64,000 nucleotides of DNA, taken from contig JANTQA010000070.1 in assembly GCA_027625915.1 (NCBI GenBank), positions 13,769,001-13,833,000 on the forward strand, read 5' to 3'. Positions 43,915 through 56,349 of the stretch are shown here, one piece after another (position 1 is the stretch's first letter; every line of letters starts with the position of its first letter). The translations under genes were made by a program, and so were the position numbers. The stretch comes from Anaeramoeba flamelloides (taxonomy: Eukaryota; Metamonada; Anaeramoebidae). The notes below the pieces were generated by a model. The model worked only from the letters and a program-made list of their open reading frames with translations, was not told the origin of the DNA and searched no databases.

Positions 43915-45550
43915 TTGTATTTTTATAACAGATCAACATAAAATATGTATATAAATGTAAAAACTAAAATTCTATTTTTTGTTTTTTTAATAAATAAATT
44001 ATTAACAATTCCTGAATTGATCACAAAAGATATTTTACTCATTTGTTTCTTTTCTCTTTTTTCATTTTTTCACAAATCAAATTCCGAGAGAATTTCTTTT
44101 TTTTGTTTTTTTTTTTATAAGATTGTTATTTAAAATGGTTGAACGTATAATCTTGAAAATATGTAATTTATGTCACTATCATTAATATTTTTTAATCATT
44201 ATTGGTACGATTAGCTTGAAAACCCAATTTAAAAAAAAAAAAAAAAAATGCAGGAACTAAATTATTTAATAGTTATATTATATGTGTATCACAATAAAAA
44301 GAAGAATAAAAATAATCCACTTAATTATGAATTTTCTTTCTTTTTATTTCTTTGTGTTTGTGCTGGGATGAGTTTATTTTTAATAATTTCAACCATTTTT
44401 TTAGTTTTTATCTTTTTTTTTTATTATTTATAGTATTTAGAGTTAAAATAGGAAAAAAAATTAAAGTGATGTGTGCTTTCTCCAAATAATAAATATTACT
44501 TTGATGAATGATTGTTAGTTCAGACAATATGTACATGTTTTACTGCTATTTTCCAATTAAGAAAGAAAAATCTTTATTTAAGGTTCTCAAATATTTTTTC
44601 AACAATTGGAGAAATCGTAGAATAAAACAAAGAATTTCTCAAGATCATTTGATCATGATAATTCGGCCTAGAGTTTTTTTTAATTTGTTTCTCTTTGTTT
44701 TAAAAATTTTGAGTTAAAATTTATTTTTTTTTTATTTGAAAGCCTTAGTTTATAAAATTATACACTTAAATAAATTAACAATGTGTGAATAGTTATTATT
44801 TTGAAATCAAATTAAAAAGTATTTTTTTTATGTTTCAAGATGAATTTTCCAGATTTTTAAATATAGTAATTTTGTGAGAATTTTTAATTTAAATTTTTGG
44901 TTTTTTTTTTTTTTTTGTTAAACAAAAAGAAAAAATTGATTCAAAATAGGATTTTAAAAACATAATTCTATTTTTTTTCAAGGTATAAAATAATTATTTT
45001 AATTTTGCTGAAATTTAGAACATTATTTATATTGAGTTATTTTAAAAATGTGTGGTTTTGTTTTTAAATTGTATTTTGTGGTTAAATTCAATCACAGGCC
45101 ATGAAATTTCTTTCTGATTCAAATAAAATAATTATTTTTGGTAATAATTAGAAAAATATGTTGACTTTTGATAATTTTCAAAAAATGAAAAAAATAGATC
45201 AAACTTTTAAAAACTATATTTCATTTGGGAAAACAACTTTAAAAGTCAATCCGTGATTTTGGAGTTATCAGCTTTTTACTTTACTTTTCATATTTCAAGA
45301 TATAAAAACACTTTTTTTGTATTTACTATGAAATTTCAGAGAAGATTTTTTTTTCATGTACTGATCGTTGATGTTAATACATGAGGTATGGTGACTTTAG
45401 ATTTTCAACACATTTGATAAGAAAAAAGAATATTTGTGTGTAAAATCAATCAAAAGTTGAAATATTTATACTTTAAGAATAATTATTGATTTTATTTTTG
45501 AAAATATTTGGAATTTAAAAAATATTTCGAAAAAGTTAAAACACGATTTA
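43915..45550. other. Gene-free stretch
   Basis: Very A+T-rich; the open frames here (43945-44133, 44248-44433, 44508-44717) are low-complexity and have no recognised domain. Nothing is called. Confidence 0.5.
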
Positions 45551-45991
45551 CTGTCGAGAGAAAAATGTTGGACACCATTTTTAATTGGGAACATTAGTAA
45601 AATCAAAAATCAAATCCTATTGATAACTAGGCGACTTTTATATAAATCCAGGTTTAAAGGTGTTACAAGTTCATTAATCTGTGGTGTGTGTAGAATACTC
45701 ATTTGAATGGTTGACAACTAAAGTAGATCATGCTATTTTAACAAAAATCCAAGTTTTAGTAAAGATTAGCTATTAATTATGAAAATGGTAATTTTTAAAC
45801 TCGCTTTAGGCTATAAGAGATAAGCTTTTGAAAAAGTAGAATAACATTAATTGTTATTCTAATAAGTAGATTATTGTTATTTTCTTTAGTTATTTCACAA
45901 ACGATTGAAATTAAAAAGCATTTTCAGTAAGGTTCCCAATTAAAATTGCTGTCCAACCATTTTTCTGTGTCCAACATTTTTCTCTCAACAG
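45551..45991. mobile_element. TIR family C, copy 2 (441-bp PIF/Harbinger-type MITE)
   Basis: CTGTCGAGAGAAAAATGTTG on the left and CAACATTTTTCTCTCAACAG on the right, flanked exactly by TTA on both sides (45548-45550, 45992-45994). The interior matches 33578-34035 throughout, for example AAATCCAGGTTTAAA and GTAGATCATGCTATTTTAAC. It holds no gene. Confidence 0.88.
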
Positions 45992-46273
45992 TTATAAGGA
46001 TACCAAATCATCTTTTTATTGAAAATAAGTTGACAACCCTTTTATTTTCTCAAACTAAAATAAAAAAATTTGGTTCAGTGAAGAATAAGAAAAAGGTATT
46101 ACCCTTATACCTCAAATATTAACAACCAATTGATAAATAAAAAAACTTGAAATAAATTTCAAAAAGGAGACTAAAAAATTCTAGCAAAGTTCCTTATGAA
46201 ATGTTAACTTAATGTTCCAATTAACGACTTTAAAAATGACTTTTTCAACAAATTATTAACAAAATTTTTTTTT

Positions 46274-46438
46274 CTATCCACGTTTATTTGTCTTAAAAAA
46301 ATCAAAGGAAACATTTTTTGAGAATTTCTTGATCATTTCTTTTTCTTCTTCTTTTTTCCTTTGTACAAACTCTTCGAAAGTTAAATTCTGCTTTGAGGGG
46401 ATTTTATTATCAATTGACCTTTCACACTTTCTCTTCAT
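46274..46438 (-). CDS. Small basic/acidic charged protein, 54 aa, unrecognised
   Basis: ATG complement at 46436-46438, TAG at the low end. The sequence (MKRKCERSIDNKIPSKQ, LTFEEFVQRKKEEEKEMIKK, FSKNVSFDFFKTNKRG) has a balanced amino-acid mix and gene-like codons (TCC, CCC, ATC, AAG) against very A+T-rich flanks. The middle would form a charged helix. It starts 84 bp from the start of the plus-strand gene at 46523, a head-to-head layout. The frame is open upstream to 46492, but only through non-ATG codons. It may be a complete microprotein or the first exon of a longer gene; no family was identified. Confidence 0.5.
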   Translation of the reverse strand: MKRKCERSIDNKIPSKQNLTFEEFVQRKKEEEKEMIKKFSKNVSFDFFKTNKRG

Positions 46439-46522
46439 CACAAATAAAAACGAAATTGTTCGATTGATCAACTTTCCTATTTTAAAAAACAAGTTTTAAC
46501 CTTACGAAAAGACAAAATAACA
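46439..46522. promoter_or_regulatory. Short divergent promoter region
   Basis: Only 84 bp separate the starts of the two head-to-head genes at 46438 (minus) and 46523 (plus), so both promoters must overlap here or extend into the opposite gene. No TATA-like or initiator motif could be singled out. Confidence 0.4.
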
Positions 46523-47098
46523 ATGAACGACTCTGACTTTAAACATAACAACCCAAGAAAAAGACAGTTTTCTGAAGCTGATATTGATTTAAGATCACAA
46601 CATGATCTAGGCATTGAAAACAAGCCAAACAAAGAAAATAGAAAAAAAAAAAAACAATTGAAAAATACATTATACAAGCAAAGAAGGTTGTTATCAAGAA
46701 ATCAATTATGTGAAGAACCCAACACCCAAACAACCAACGAAACACATGAAGAAATTTTGAGACTAGAAAACAAATTTGTTAAGATGAAAGAAAAGCATAA
46801 CCAATTAAGTACCAAAGTTAAAACACTCATGGAGGAAAAGCAATTAATGAAAAAGGAACTCACTAATCTACGACTTGTCATTGAGAAAAATGGAAGGAAA
46901 CAAAACAGAAAGCAAATTACACAACAAAACAATTTTCAAAATATTTTAAAGTCACTTCTTTTTGGTGGACATATTGCATTTTCAAACCAAACGGGGAAGC
47001 TCTTTGTAAAACACTTAATAAATTCAAAATCTTTCCAAATTACAACCAAACCCAAATCTTTGATAAAATTGAACCCCAAATTCTTAGGGAAGAATTAA
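46523..47098 (+). CDS. Lysine-rich coiled-coil protein, 191 aa, unrecognised
   Basis: ATG at 46523, TAA at 47098. Residues about 1-65 are basic with nuclear-localisation-like clusters (NPRKRQFSEADID, ENRKKKKQLKN). Residues about 72-125 form a coiled coil with hydrophobic spacing (ILRLENKFVKMKEKHNQLST, KVKTLMEEKQLMKKELTNLR). The C-terminus (about 135-191) is basic and less regular. The order of basic region then leucine-containing helix recalls bZIP proteins, but the basic stretch lacks the conserved N..A..R core and is too far from the helix, so no such call is made. It is the plus-strand partner of the small gene at 46274-46438. Confidence 0.65.
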   Translation: MNDSDFKHNNPRKRQFSEADIDLRSQHDLGIENKPNKENRKKKKQLKNTLYKQRRLLSRNQLCEEPNTQTTNETHEEILRLENKFVKMKEKHNQLSTKVKTLMEEKQLMKKELTNLRLVIEKNGRKQNRKQITQQNNFQNILKSLLFGGHIAFSNQTGKLFVKHLINSKSFQITTKPKSLIKLNPKFLGKN

Positions 47099-49589
47099 CA
47101 AGATCGCTTCACTTCTTGAATATTCTTTTCTTTTTCCACAAACCCAATTTCAATAAATTCTTTTCAAATTTGACATTTCTTGGTTTCTGTTTGATTTTTG
47201 TTGTATGATCTCACCAAAAAAATTTCTTTTTCAAAATTAGTATTATTTTGTCAATACACACAATACAAAAGTGGATTGTTTAAACAGTAATTGGTAGTTT
47301 TACTTGGTTGATTTTAAAAATAGTTTAGGGAATAGTCAACCTAAAAAAAAATCTTTTTGAAATTTAATAGTAAATACAAAAAAAATTACAGAATTCTTGA
47401 AAAATAAAGTAAAAATCTGATTACTACAAAATCAAAGATTAACTTTTAAAGTTAATTTCAAAATGAAATATAGTTTTTAAGTGTTTGATCTATTTTTTTC
47501 ATATTTGAAAATTATCAAAATTCAACATATTTTTCTAATTATTTCGAAAAAAATTATTTTCTTTGAAGAAGAAAAAAATATTATCGTATGTGAAGAAAAT
47601 GGTCAAAAATATACTTTAAAAATAAAACTACCAATTATTGAAATGACAAAGTATAAAAAATTCACTTAATTCCAACAAAATTAAAATAAATCTTTTAAAC
47701 TAGAAAAAATTTATAATTTCTTTATGAAAAGTACTTTTTAAATCAATGTTTTCTCTTTGTTTGAACAAAAAAATATGAGAAAAATAATAAAATTATAAAA
47801 AAAAAAAAATCACTACTATAATATTTTTTTAAAAACCCTTTCGAAATTCAACTTACTTCCCTAAAGAAACACTTTTTAATTTGATTATTTTTAATATCTT
47901 GTATTATAACCAACTTATAATATTTTACGGTATATTAGTATTAACCCAAAGATTAACAGTATCAAAAGGTTTTATTATTTCATAATTTTATATATTTTCA
48001 AACCAATAAATTAAATTTAATTAATAATTCTAACAATATAAAAATTACTATTCTCAAATAATCGATTTGAGTAATATAAGTTGGTATTTTATACTCTGGA
48101 TATTTGAATAGGAATATTCCACCTAATCATTTAGATTTTATGAAATTTGATAAATAAACGAAAAGAAAATAAATGATTATTTTTTTCTGATCATCAATGA
48201 TACAAAATTCAATTTATATTTCATGAATATTTAAAAAAAGATTAAATGGGTCATTTTTTTAAGAAGATACACATATTGAATCAGGTATTTCCTGAATAAA
48301 TAATGATAGAATGTACCTTTTAACATAAATTTTTGTATTTAAAGCAAAAAAAAATTTTTTTGACAAAGTTTAAGAGTAAATTCAAACTGAAAAGTGTAAT
48401 TTTATGATTTTAAAAATGTAATTTTTTTTTTTTTTTTTTTTTTGTTAGTGTAATTAAAGCCAAGACTCCATTGTAATTTTAAAAAAAGGAAATAAAAAAG
48501 TAATAAATGGTCGTCCTAAGAAAATTTCACAATCGTTTGTTTAGATATAATAAAAAGGGGGTATTATTTTGATGATATACATTTGATGAATGTAATAAAT
48601 TAAATTTATTGTAAATTATTTTTTAACTTGAATATTTCTATATGTAGTTGAAAATGGATCAATTTCACTTGTTTTTTAAAAATTTGTTTGGTTGAAATTT
48701 CTAACAGCAAGGTAAATTGAAATATTAATTTTTTCACATTAGTACTTTTTAAAATAAAAAAAAAATTGATTGTTAAAAAAAATCCTTTTAAATAAAAATA
48801 GTGTAATCATTATTGGATATCATGCTATTGGGTTATGGGATATGTTGCCGAAGAATACATTTTTATGGGATTTGAACAATTTGAAATTGGTCATCTTTAA
48901 GCGAAAATGTTCAATTTGAAATGTTCTATGTCGTACAGAATATCAGAAATTATTAAATAAGAGACTTTATAATAATGGAATTGTTAATTATTTGCTTTTA
49001 TTAAAGAGAATTATACTTCCTATTTTTTCTCAAAGTAAAAAATGAATAAAAATTTTTTCCAAGCTTAAATGAGTTGTATCACAAATTTTACATTCTATTA
49101 AAAATCATAGTTTGTCAGTTATTAATCCTTAGAAATAATTATGCGTTTTAGTAAACACTAAATAGTTTTTTAATGTATAAGTAAAATTCTTTTCGTCTAC
49201 AAATTATTTAAAAATCATAATAATTTATAAATTTTTCTTTTTGTTTTTCAAATCTAAAAATTCAAATAAAATGATAAATCTTTTTTACTGAAAATAAATT
49301 GAAATCTTCGAATAGTGTTGACTTGTTTTTATAAAATTGTAAATGGGTTTATGTTACAAGCTCTTTTGTACACTTGTATAAATAATTATTTTCTTTCTTG
49401 TAGGTTGCAAGTAAATAGGGCCTGCAAATCTCTTTATACTATAATTATTGCATCCGAAATAATTAAATTATCAAAAAAAAAAAAAAAAAAGCTCAGGAAT
49501 ATTATATTTAGGTTTTATTTAAAAAAAAAATTCCAGAATTTGATGATTATTTTTTCTTGAAATTGAAAAAAAAAATCTTTTTTTTATTT
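47099..49589. other. Gene-free, very A+T-rich stretch
   Basis: No supported gene. A run of about 22 T's lies at 48422-48443. Frames at 47481-47669 and 49315-49560 are low-complexity or start without context. Confidence 0.5.
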
Positions 49590-50165
49590 TTTTTATATAT
49601 TGAGGAGGAAGTGTAAATTACACTCTAAATACCGTTTTACTTAAATTACCTTTCAGAAATTTAAGCGTAAAATCATAGTTTTTACAATTATTAATCAACT
49701 AAAATTATTTTAAGCGCTCATAATTTAAAATTATTTCATCAAATTTAATTCTTTTAACTTATTCAGAAAAATCAATCTATCTTTTTCATAGGAAGGGCAT
49801 ACCCATAAATAATTATCAAGATTTTCTATTATTTGCTTCTCTTCATATTCTAAACATAAAGGATAAAATCTGTTTGAATTTTTATTTATTACATAATAAT
49901 ATCTATTTTGGAGGTTGGTAAATGTTCTGAATTTTCGAATTTTTGAACTTGATGGATAACTTAAATATGTTTGTTTAATGCTAATTTTTTTTTTTTGGTT
50001 TTTAATTATTGCGAAATATTTTTGTAATTTCCAACTAGTAGTATTCAACAAAAAAATTTTTTTTTTAGTTCTGGTATTGTCAAATCAATTGTTTTTGAAA
50101 AGTGACTTTTGTCTAAATATTGTAAAAAATATTATAAACTCTATTTCGCCCAAACGATCCTAACC
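49590..50165 (-). mobile_element. 5'-truncated LINE copy, zinc-knuckle end
   Basis: On the minus strand a frame at 50051-49731 gives SWKLQKYFAIIKNQ, TYLSYPSSSKIRKFRTFTNL and the knuckle region PLCLEYEEKQIIENLDNYLW then VCPSYEKDRLIFLNKLKEL. The non-coding end GTGTAATTTACACTTCCTCC and an A+T-rich tail close it. It is close to the 12-kb copy and has the longest intact frame of this family in the window (about 106 codons). Confidence 0.82.
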
Positions 50166-52216
50166 AAATACGAAAATTGATTTTTTAATAAAGTATCAAT
50201 CAACATATGATTGTTCAGAAATTATAAAATTCAGCTGAAAATAGATATTCATAAAAGAAATATTCGAACAAACCATTAATTTCGGGAAAATAATAAAATT
50301 AAAAAAAAAAAATTGTCCCACTTCATCGAAAATTTGATCCAGACTTTCATTATTTATTACGGGAAGTTAAAATTATTGAAAATAAGTTTTTTTAATTGTA
50401 AATGTATTCATTTTATAAATAAAATAGAAATACTTACTTTTATGTGTGTTAATTTGGAGTTGAAACCTTTTTTTTTCAAATTTTCTTTTTTAAAAAAAGG
50501 ATAAAAAACAATAACAAAAATATTTGACAAAAGTAGAAAAAAACAGATTAGATTTAACAATTTTTTAATTGATAGTGAGAAAAATAATTTATTAAACTGA
50601 TATAATATGTTCTATACCTTCAATAAAACTTAACACCTTTGATTTAGAAAGAGTTTATTAAAAAGGGAAATAAAAAAGAAAAATTCCCAAAAATTGTATT
50701 TATTTCTAAAAAAATAATGATTTTTTTATCAGTTTAAAATCAAAAGTAATTTTATCTTTATTTTCTTAACCATTTAATAAAAAAAGAATTTATAAAACAG
50801 AGTTTAAATAATTTCACAACAAATTAACAAAAATACTTGAAAAAAATTTATAAATACATAGAAAAATAATAAAAATTTAATTTTAACAATTGAAAAAAAG
50901 GGTTTTTTATTATCAATACAATATATTAATAAAATATAATGTATTATTTTGAACCACCAAAACTAAAATTCATGAAAAATTACTATTTAAAACATAGTAA
51001 GAATCATGATGTGTTAATACATTTCAATTTCTTATGATTTAGAAATAGTTTTGATTTGTAAAAAAATATAAAAATCATTTTTTCTACTTTTTGTTTTTTT
51101 TTTTCAATTACATTTTTTGAATTACTTAACTTGTTTCAGTTCGAAAAAAAAATATATAAATAATTGATATTTGGTTATTATTAAGTTGTTCAAAATGATG
51201 GAACTCAAATAAATTTTTGACATTGTCTAACCTTTGATAGATCAATATATTGTAGGTAAAATTGCCCAATATTTATCAATATATTTTTTTTATTTCCCTC
51301 TCTTCAAAAATTTTTTTCAAAGTTTTGGTTTATTAGTATAGATAATTATTTATTTTTTGTTTTATGAGTATTGTAATTTATAAACAATTGTTAACATTTC
51401 GATTAATAAATGATTCTAATTTGGAATATCAACTAGAATTTTATTAAAAAGTTTTTTTTTTTTTCAAAAATTGAATTTTGTTGCTTCGAATGATTACAAT
51501 TCTTTTTTGTATTAGGTTTTTGGTGGGAAAATCATAAGATTAAGAGTTTAGAAAGTGCTTGTTGATTCTTTTTGAAAAAAATGTCTCCCAAGTTGGAAAT
51601 CTGTATCGTTATTCTTATGTATGAAATGTATAATATCTTGGAGGTGGTTATTTCAATATCAATTCCTGTTTCTTTTTGAAGGTTGGGAATAGTTTTTTTA
51701 GTGTTTTATATATGTGTTTGTGTATCCAATTGATTCCACCAGATATTGTTTCTATAACAATTTCTAACTCTTTGTAAAGGTTTTGCAATTCATTACATTA
51801 TTTTTCTGTTTTTTTATTTACAATATAATTTGTAAATTTATTATATATTATTATAATTCCTTATACATTTTGAAGGTTTGAAAAATGAATAGTTACTTTG
51901 GGCAATTTTTTCATTTTCATTTTCCAATGGACGCGGTTTTTATTATTTTTTTTTGTATGTTCACCAGAGACTTTTGGTTCATCTTTTATTTCCCACTACT
52001 ATTCATTTTTTAGTAAGATATGTTTTTAGCTTTTTTATTCCTGTAGAAATTATATTCTACGAAAGTTTAAATATTTTTTAGATCTAAAAAAAAAAATTAA
52101 ATGAAAAAATGAATTTTCTTGGTTTATTATAAATTAATAAATAAAAAACAAAGAATAAAATAAAAAATAATAAAAAAAAAAAGATAATTTTGAAAGGATT
52201 CTCCCTAAATTTAGTT
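50166..52216. other. Gene-free, very A+T-rich stretch
   Basis: No gene, hairpin or known repeat could be supported. Confidence 0.5.
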
Positions 52217-52965
52217 TTAATTATCATCGTCACAATCCTTCAAATCTGGAAAATATTCGAATATTTTTTCTTGAAATTTTGATGAATTTAATTTTTTCAA
52301 ATTGATTTCATAATATTTTATATTTCTCATTTTAATTTTATTTAAAAAAAAAGATGGTCTATTCAAATCGCCTTTCGGAAAAATTAAAAGAACATTGTGT
52401 ACATTGTTTGGACAAATTTTTGATAAGGTTTCTTCATAATTTTTTATCTTTTCAACTTTAATATTCTTTTTTTTGATAATTGTTAAATATTTTGACTCAT
52501 TTTTTTGTTTACCAATCCATATAATTGAATTTGGTTGAGATTGTGATTTTAGACTTTTTTTCATTTTTTTTTTTTTTTTTTTTAATTTTTTATTTAATAT
52601 TGTAGGTAATTTTATTATTTTCCTCTTTGATAATTTACCTTTGTTATGTTTTTTTTTAAAATTAGTCAAGATCACTTTAAATTTTAATTGTGATAATATA
52701 TCCATTTGTTTATTTGTCATAATTGATAATTCGGCGATTATAAGAAGAATATTAATTCCAGAAACATGCAAATCCAATATTTCATAAAAGTCATCTGTAA
52801 TTCTCCTCAAAATATTATTTTCTGTTGAATATTTAAATTTTTGTTTTTCAAACCCCAGGTAAACAATTTCAGAAAAGGGATCATAAACATTTGGTAAACA
52901 TTTTTGAACTAATAAAATTCTTAGTTCTTGGAGAGTATATACAATTGACCATGAATTATCATCAT
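52217..52965 (-). CDS. Probable last exon of an unrecognised spliced gene, about 248 codons
   Basis: A minus-strand frame stays open from about 52985 to a TAA at 52217. It has no ATG near its start; the first Met is about 70 codons in. A TAG at 52966-52968 on that strand would serve as a 3' splice site, giving an exon that begins in phase with DDDNSWSIVYTLQELRILLV. The sequence is varied and protein-like (KCLPNVYDPFSEIVYLGFEK, DDFYEILDLHVSGINILLII). A KKKKKK region (T16 on the plus strand, 52567-52582) separates it from a second folded-looking half (IIWIGKQKNESKYLTI, NVHNVLLIFPKGDLNR), and the protein ends in DLKDCDDDN. The family was not identified, and upstream exons at higher coordinates could not be found. 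A decayed gene is an alternative. Confidence 0.5.
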
Positions 52966-53670
52966 CTATTTTTATTTTTATTTGATTTTTTAATTTGAAT
53001 TATGAAAATAATAAAATACAAAATGTAAAGTATAAATCAAAATCATTTTAAGAAAGTTAAATTTGTTTCATCCTAAGGGTTTTATTTATATGGTTAATTT
53101 TATTATCAATAATGGAGTTAAATATTAATTTTATTCTAATTTTCTATACTTTGAGGGTAAATAATCGTTTCAAGTTTCCAATATTTGCTAGAATTTTTAT
53201 CAAACTTTGTTTAAATTTTTTTTTTTTTTTTAATGATCAATTCTTTATCTGAAAGTACTTTCCAGTCTGTTTGTATTCTTTTGGTTGGAAAATATAATTC
53301 AAAAACCCAACATGGCGAACAATTTAATTGCTATTCATTTTATATTATTTTCATTATAATTTAAGATTGAAATGGTTATCTTTAAAAATTTTTCAATGGT
53401 TCTAAAAATCTGTGGGGTTTTTATACAATTTGTTTGAATAAAATGAATCACTTAACAGAAATTCCAAAATAGATTTTTTTGTTTAAATTTCTAAGATAAA
53501 TCATCTTTTTTGGTAATATTTTTGCTGGATATAAATCATGGAACAGAAATTACAATAAACGAATAACAACGCAGAAATTCCATAATAAATAATTTTTTTT
53601 TGAAATTCAAGAATTAAATTATATTTTTTTTTTTTTTTGTAAATTTCAAGACTACTAGGGTTATGGGGTA
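52966..53670. other. Gene-free stretch
   Basis: A+T-rich; expected to hold intron or upstream exon sequence of the minus-strand gene if that gene is real, but no exon could be picked out. Confidence 0.4.
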
Positions 53671-54487
53671 CTCATTAAATCTAAAACTCAAAATTTTCAA
53701 AAACACTGAGAATACAAATTTATATGATAAATTAAAAATATTCGTAAAATTCAAAAATATCTTGATTTTTTACAGATTAATATATAAATTGTCAAGTAAT
53801 CATTAACTTTTCTAATTGAAATATTGTTTAAATATTCTAAATCTATCAATTTTAACCTTTGGTTGATGTAGAAATGAAAAAAAAAAATCTATCTCTTTTA
53901 ATTAATTAAGAGAAACTGAAAATTAAAATCCAACTTTGATATTAAATTTTAAAATCAGAATCATTTTTATTAATTTAAAATACTTGAATGCATTTTAATT
54001 TTGGAAAGGTGTTTTTTTTATTTTGAATTTACTTCAAATTAGAGAAAACTATTTTATAAATAAAAAAATCCTCTAAGTCACATAATTTAAATGTAAAATA
54101 TGAGAAAAAATTATTCAAAGAAAAAAAAAACTATTTTTTTTGAAATGTAAAAAGAAAGTAATTATAATAATAGATGTTTACTAATAAATTTATCATTTAT
54201 TGAAAGAATAATTAGTATAAATTAGATTTTAATTTTTAGTCGGCTTTTCTGAATTAATTTTTAAGATTTGGGATTTTTTTTTTTTTTTCTACATTAGTAA
54301 AAGTATTAAAAATAATAGATTTGAATATTTAGATAACATCTCAATTGGAAAAATTAATGATTACTTGAAAATTAATTAATTTTTCTGTAAAATTGGAATA
54401 TATTTTTGAATTTTTATTACCATTTCCGTGTGATCTGAAATATGGAATTTTCAGTGTTTTGATATTTGAGGGTTTTACATTTAACAG
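53671..54487. mobile_element. TIR family B, copy 2 (degenerate)
   Basis: The ends TTAAATCTAAAACTC and GGGTTTTACATTTAACAG match family B termini. The interior keeps AAATATTCTAAATCTATCAA, TTAACCTTTGGTTGATG and the inverted counterparts near 54290-54470. It is much more diverged than the copy at 37654-38473, so it is an older insertion. Confidence 0.6.
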
Positions 54488-55148
54488 TTATTATTTTTAC
54501 TTGATATTTTTATTTTGTAAAAAAAAAAAAAAAATCAAAAAAATGTATTTTCAAAACATCAACACAATACAAAAAGTACAAAAATTCTGGTCACTTTTTT
54601 TTAATTCACAACACTTTTGTTATTTTTGAAATTATTTTAAATTTTGAATGTAATTACAAGACCAAAATGTCACAACTTTCAATTTAAAAGTTTTTACAAG
54701 TCAAACTTTTAAAAACTTGCAATTTAAAACACCCTTTGGCTTTTGTCTTTTCAGAAAAACAAAAACAGTTTTCGGTTTTTAAAAGAAAACAAATATTTTT
54801 CATTTGATAACTTTGTACAAAATTTTGAATTAAATTCCAAATGTTCTATTTTTTTTAAAAAATCAATTGTTTCTTACCCTTTTTTGTAACTTTAAAAAAG
54901 TTTAATTTCAAATATTTGAAATTTGAAATAATATGAAATAATAGCTGAAACTAAAATCTTACAGACTGCCAGGCTGAAAGTTCAAAAAAGTCTTGAATAT
55001 ATTTTTATGGATTATATTATTCTTGTTCTGGATTAAATAACATCTATTTCGTAAAAGATATTCTGGCAAATAAAATCATTAATGGTCGAGTCATTTAGAG
55101 AAAAATAACTTTTTCTAAAATAGAAAAATAAATTTTTGTTATTTTTAT
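54488..55148. other. Gene-free stretch
   Basis: A+T-rich with nothing recognised. Confidence 0.5.
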
Positions 55149-55819
55149 GGGTGCTGAAACCAATCAAAAACTAACCAACCTGAAATGTACGATCGTTCTC
55201 CAAAATTCAACAACCAAAAAAAAAGGATATTTTGAGAAAAAAGTGCCAAAGAGAAACTCAATTTTCAATTAGAATGGTTTTGAATAATAATTTTGAGAAA
55301 TAACTGTCTTAGTTTTGAAGTGTCAAACTTTGGCTCTTTTATGAGATCTCAAAGTTTTTTTTTTTCATTTTTCAAGCGTGTTATTTTTTCTTAAGAATAT
55401 TATAAAATTCTTACTTTATCAAATATAGAGGGTTACAAAATAACCACAAATTAGACTAAATCGAATTAAATTTATTGTACACTTATAGAAAATAATTTGT
55501 TTTTAATTGAAGAAATTTAACGCTTTGGAAATAAAAAATAAGAAATGAGTAGATTTTTTAGAAATTTAAATTTGTTTTCTGGAAATTGAGAATGCTTTTA
55601 ATCTTTTTTTTTTTTAATTATTGTATTTTTATAACTGAGATCTTTTTTTTTTTTTCATTTTTGAATTTTGTGCCCATAGAGATCCGAAGAAATTTTTTTT
55701 TTTGTAATTTGAATTTTGCCAATCAAAAGAAGGGTAATTTCACAATACCCTTTTTTTGGAAATAGTTTCAAGTCACTCTCTGGGTATGGAGCAAATTCAT
55801 GGTAAATGACTTCGCCCTT
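55149..55819 (-). repeat. Dispersed repeat R2, copy 3
   Basis: Same orientation as 30567-31187 but more diverged. Landmarks are CCAATCAAAAACTAACCAAC, TTTTGAAGTGTCAAACTTTG, CAATCAAAAGAAGGGTAATT and GGTAAATGACTTCGCCCTT. Confidence 0.72.
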
Positions 55820-55864
55820 ATAATAAAATCATGAACATAAATTACTTTTAAAAATTATGATAGA

Positions 55865-56349
55865 GCAGTGAAAAAAATACCTGACATGAAAAAAATCCCG
55901 GACAAGATTATTAATTGTGAATATTAGTAAAATTATTGTGTAATTTCATTTATTTACAATCAAATTCCTTTTTTTAAGAATCGAACTTTTTCAATTATAA
56001 CTCCCCCACTTATTAGAATGATGATTGATGAAATCACACTTGTTCAAAACACCATTCAATCAATCAAAAAGCAAGAAGAAAAATTATCATTTTCCAAACT
56101 CTAGTAAACCTCAATAAAACTCAATTGTTTTTCAAAAAAAGTTGATCAACATTAGGCTATCAAACAATTACTCGAGTATTCTAGAGACACCTTACTTTGA
56201 TGGACTTTAGGTAGGTTTATTACTAATCTCATAAAAAAATTGGTTATTTATAATAAAGATTTCATTGAAATTATACAAAAATTTTACTAATACTCACAAT
56301 TAAAAATCTTTTACGGGATTTTTTTCATGTCCGGTATTTTTTTCCCTAC
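55865..56349. mobile_element. TIR family D, copy 3 (485-bp foldback, best preserved)
   Basis: The left end GCAGTGAAAAAAATACCTGA and right end TCCGGTATTTTTTTCCCTAC are inverse complements with two or three differences. Arms continue through CATGAAAAAAATCCCG and AATTGTGAATATTAGTAAAA. No gene is inside. The clean copy fixes the family limits used for 12935-13440 and 10140-10577. Confidence 0.82.

Noticed and set aside
46523-47098. bZIP transcription factor
   Set aside because: The basic region lacks the invariant N..A..R core and is not adjacent to the leucine-bearing helix.
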